Positions 62,219-64,000 of a stretch of 64,000 nt of DNA are shown here, piece after piece. Source of the DNA: Acidimangrovimonas pyrenivorans (GTDB lineage: Bacteria > Pseudomonadota > Alphaproteobacteria > Rhodobacterales > Rhodobacteraceae); NCBI RefSeq assembly GCF_042643245.1, contig NZ_JBHRSK010000002.1:124001-188000 (forward strand), read 5' to 3'. The position numbers and the translations under genes are program-made. The notes under the pieces are model-generated. The model saw only the letters and a program-made list of their open reading frames with translations. It made no database searches and had not been told where the DNA came from. Positions within the stretch are counted from its first letter, which is position 1, and every line of letters begins with the position of its first letter.

Positions 62219-63748
62219 CTATGGACGGCGTTGTTGACCAAGCTGCCGCGCCTCAATTTCATCCAGGCGGGCCGCGGCACGGAAGACCCCACTTCGCACG
62301 TTGGCGCCTCCCTCCCCGTCCCTGTATATGTCCTGAAGAAGAGCAAACAGCTCTTCGTCCAGGATCGCATTGTCGGCCAAACCTTGAATACCCCGTACGA
62401 TCTGGGAGTCTGAAAAGCGTTCTCTTAGGTTCTCGACCTGACCCGCGCGCAATGCCTCCAGGACCTGCAATGTGGCCCCTCTTGGTTGTGAAAACGCGGT
62501 TCTCTGCCCCCGAAGCCGCGCGAGGGCGTTTTCCTTTGACACCCTGTAAACGGCCTCTGTCGCTTCGAGAGCCGCTATGGCGGCCCCCGCATCGCTGTCG
62601 GCCAATCTGATGAAATAAAACAACGGCAACCATTGCCTCTGCACCATGGCGGAGAGGCACACATACCCCATGGGTGATCGCACCGCTTCGCGCTCCAGAT
62701 AGGCCATCAGAGCCATTTCAGCCGACAAGGCTTGCCCCTCGACGCGCTCGACGACTTGGCCCTCGCGGTCAACTGCATGAACATCACCGATGAGCTTTAG
62801 GGTAGGCGCTCCCACACGTTCGTTGAATTCACCCTCACGGATGAAATCGAGTTGATCAGCCAAGGCCCGGTCGATGGTGATATGCCTTGTCCCCGCGTCC
62901 AGTTCGCCTCGATCCGTGTCCACGATCAGGGCACGGTCCGCGCCGATCTCGGTCAACCGCGAGGCACCAACCAACAACATCTGCTGCGCGGCCCGGTCCC
63001 TTTCACGCAACATGGCCAGCAAGTCGCCGAATCTGATCTTACCCGACTGTCCTGGATATCGAAAAAGGATGGTCCCATCCTCAAGACCATTCGCATCGCG
63101 GCATACGATCACCGGCGGATGGGAGTGCTTTTCCACGTGAATGACGCCCACGGGAAAGCCGCCGATTTCGATCACGTCTTTCAAGAACACGGGCGTAGGT
63201 GTGAGGTGCGACTTTGCCTTGTCCGTGATCCGGACGATATCGGTATCTTGGAACGTGCTGTTCGGCATCCCGCTCACCCTGCAATCATCGTTGCGGACGC
63301 CGACGAAAATGAAACCACCCCGGTTGTTCGCCAGGGCGGCAATCGCGCGAATGACCGGCTCCATACGCCTCGGGTCGAACTCGGCCTTGCATTCCTGGTC
63401 CGAGGTCTCCCCATCGGCCAGATACCAGTGACCGTCCTCCCGGAGAACAAAGCGGGCCCGTGCCTTCTCGGCGAGCGTAGGCTCGACAGGAGCGCCTCCC
63501 TCGACCACCACGCCAACCTCGGCAGGTTGGAACCCGGCGAGAAAGGCATCCAGCTCCGCATCTGTCGCAGCGGGGATCTCCGGGCCGTAGTCGCCGTTCC
63601 GAATATTCGTGATGCGGCCCGAATTCACCGGGCGGTCCTGACGGTTGAAGTAGAACTGGATATCCCGGTTGCGGGTGCCCCGGCGAAGCATGGCCTTGAT
63701 GAGGCCAATCTCTTCATCCGTGATCGTTCTCCGCGGCGCTCGGACCAC
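62219..63748 (-). CDS. AlbA_2 (Schlafen-type) domain DNA-binding protein
   Basis: A 509-aa protein. The first 70 residues hold a helix-turn-helix (EIGLIKAMLRRGTRNRDIQF then YFNRQDRPVNSGRITNIRNG). About 120-260 is an AlbA_2 domain: QECKAEFDPRRMEPVIRAIA then ALANNRGGFIFVGVRNDD, with the usual E-x-K and N-x-x-G-G-F/L motifs. The remainder is helical and unassigned. Such proteins occur beside restriction-modification and other defence genes in Alphaproteobacteria. It follows the R-M-like gene fragment by 19 bp, so both are probably one transcript. Convergent with the mobilisation gene, 3 bp apart. Confidence 0.8.
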   Translation of the reverse strand: MVRAPRRTITDEEIGLIKAMLRRGTRNRDIQFYFNRQDRPVNSGRITNIRNGDYGPEIPAATDAELDAFLAGFQPAEVGVVVEGGAPVEPTLAEKARARFVLREDGHWYLADGETSDQECKAEFDPRRMEPVIRAIAALANNRGGFIFVGVRNDDCRVSGMPNSTFQDTDIVRITDKAKSHLTPTPVFLKDVIEIGGFPVGVIHVEKHSHPPVIVCRDANGLEDGTILFRYPGQSGKIRFGDLLAMLRERDRAAQQMLLVGASRLTEIGADRALIVDTDRGELDAGTRHITIDRALADQLDFIREGEFNERVGAPTLKLIGDVHAVDREGQVVERVEGQALSAEMALMAYLEREAVRSPMGYVCLSAMVQRQWLPLFYFIRLADSDAGAAIAALEATEAVYRVSKENALARLRGQRTAFSQPRGATLQVLEALRAGQVENLRERFSDSQIVRGIQGLADNAILDEELFALLQDIYRDGEGGANVRSGVFRAAARLDEIEARQLGQQRRP

Positions 63749-63767
63749 CTGCTTGCTCCCTCCGTCC

Positions 63768-64000
63768 CTAATGCACCTTCGCCTCGATCATCGCGATCTC
63801 TCCCGGGCTTAGGTCGTGAAGACGGTAGATCGTCTGGTTGATCCGGCGCTCCCTCGTGGCGATCTCGGTTTCGGCGGCGGCGATTTCATCCTGCAGACGG
63901 ATCACATCGGCCATGATGTGGTCCTCGGCGCTGAGACTGATCTTCCTCAATTCCATGGCGAGCTTCTTGCCTGTCATCCTGGCCGTAACCTCGGTGCGGC
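63768..64000 (-). CDS. C-terminus of a probable type IIG restriction-modification enzyme (partial)
   Basis: The frame is open from the right edge of the window to the stop at 63768, giving 76 residues without requiring the internal ATG at 63977. It ends with a coiled-coil helix and the segment EIATRERRINQTIYRLHDLS then PGEIAMIEA. This closely follows the typical end of Eco57I/TaqI_C-type methyltransferase-nucleases (x-x-I-D-x-x-V-Y-x-L-Y-G-L-T-x-E-E-I-x-I-V-E). Only this tail is visible, so the identity is inferred. It is immediately upstream of the AlbA_2 gene. Confidence 0.55.
   Translation of the reverse strand, partial: RTEVTARMTGKKLAMELRKISLSAEDHIMADVIRLQDEIAAAETEIATRERRINQTIYRLHDLSPGEIAMIEAKVH

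Overview
The window is a high-GC chromosomal segment from an alphaproteobacterium, most likely a member of the Rhodobacterales. This rests on an LdtR-type MarR regulator, a short SdhE, a PopZ-like acidic protein, a short (about 445 aa) ProS, the lolD/lolC arrangement and GC-rich inverted intergenic hairpins. No ribosomal RNA is present, so the genus cannot be named. The first 50 kb is mainly a conserved chromosomal backbone. The last 13 kb, from a tRNA-Cys onward, is an accessory or mobile region.

Backbone, left to right. 0-5.2 kb: the start of an EamA-like gene, polyphosphate kinase 2, a methyltransferase, a MATE exporter and an aspartate aminotransferase. 5.2-7.2 kb: an XRE regulator with SdhE, an LdtR-like MarR regulator and glyoxalase I. 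7.3-9.7 kb: a lipoprotein with a TbpB-like barrel next to a SLAM-like outer-membrane protein, a predicted two-gene system that places a lipoprotein on the cell surface. 9.9-14.6 kb: thyA-folA, then an AT-richer AAA ATPase gene broken by one in-frame stop, then parE. 14.8-17.3 kb: two related small cytochromes c around an ArsC-like protein and a DUF302 protein, then a small membrane transporter. 17.4-28 kb: lolD/lolC, a broken PQQ-type sugar dehydrogenase, proS, an AI-2E-type transporter, an Hda-like protein, ppk1 and ppx. With ppk2, both synthesis and hydrolysis of polyphosphate are encoded here. 28-35.6 kb: a DsbA-fold isomerase-like protein, a PhnA-type protein, an unknown membrane protein and a complete branched-chain-type ABC importer with its Tat-exported binding protein. 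35.9-41.8 kb: a five-gene surface-glycan or glycolipid cluster whose sulfotransferase is frameshifted. 42-50 kb: a PopZ-like protein, TolC, a Pcm-like methyltransferase, a soluble PAS histidine kinase, a gamma-butyrobetaine-hydroxylase-like dioxygenase and a cupin/TetR pair with a candidate operator.

Accessory region. The tail of the TetR gene overlaps the decayed C-terminus of an old tyrosine recombinase next to tRNA-Cys. To the right lie two PD-(D/E)XK-like genes (one DUF3883), a HEPN-like gene, a phage-type integrase with a small excisionase-like protein, two orphan genes, a perfect 22-bp inverted repeat, a nuclease-like gene split by an in-frame TGA, and a plasmid-like module (possible replication initiator, KfrA-like protein, MobA/L relaxase, small mobilisation protein). 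The window ends in an AlbA_2 protein and the C-terminus of what looks like a type IIG restriction-modification enzyme. The best candidates for unusual biology are the SLAM/lipoprotein pair and the putative defence cargo of this region.

Decay is a recurring theme. There are five broken genes: the AAA ATPase, the PQQ dehydrogenase, the sulfotransferase, the integrase remnant and the TGA-split gene. All calls come from reading the sequence alone. No database search was run.
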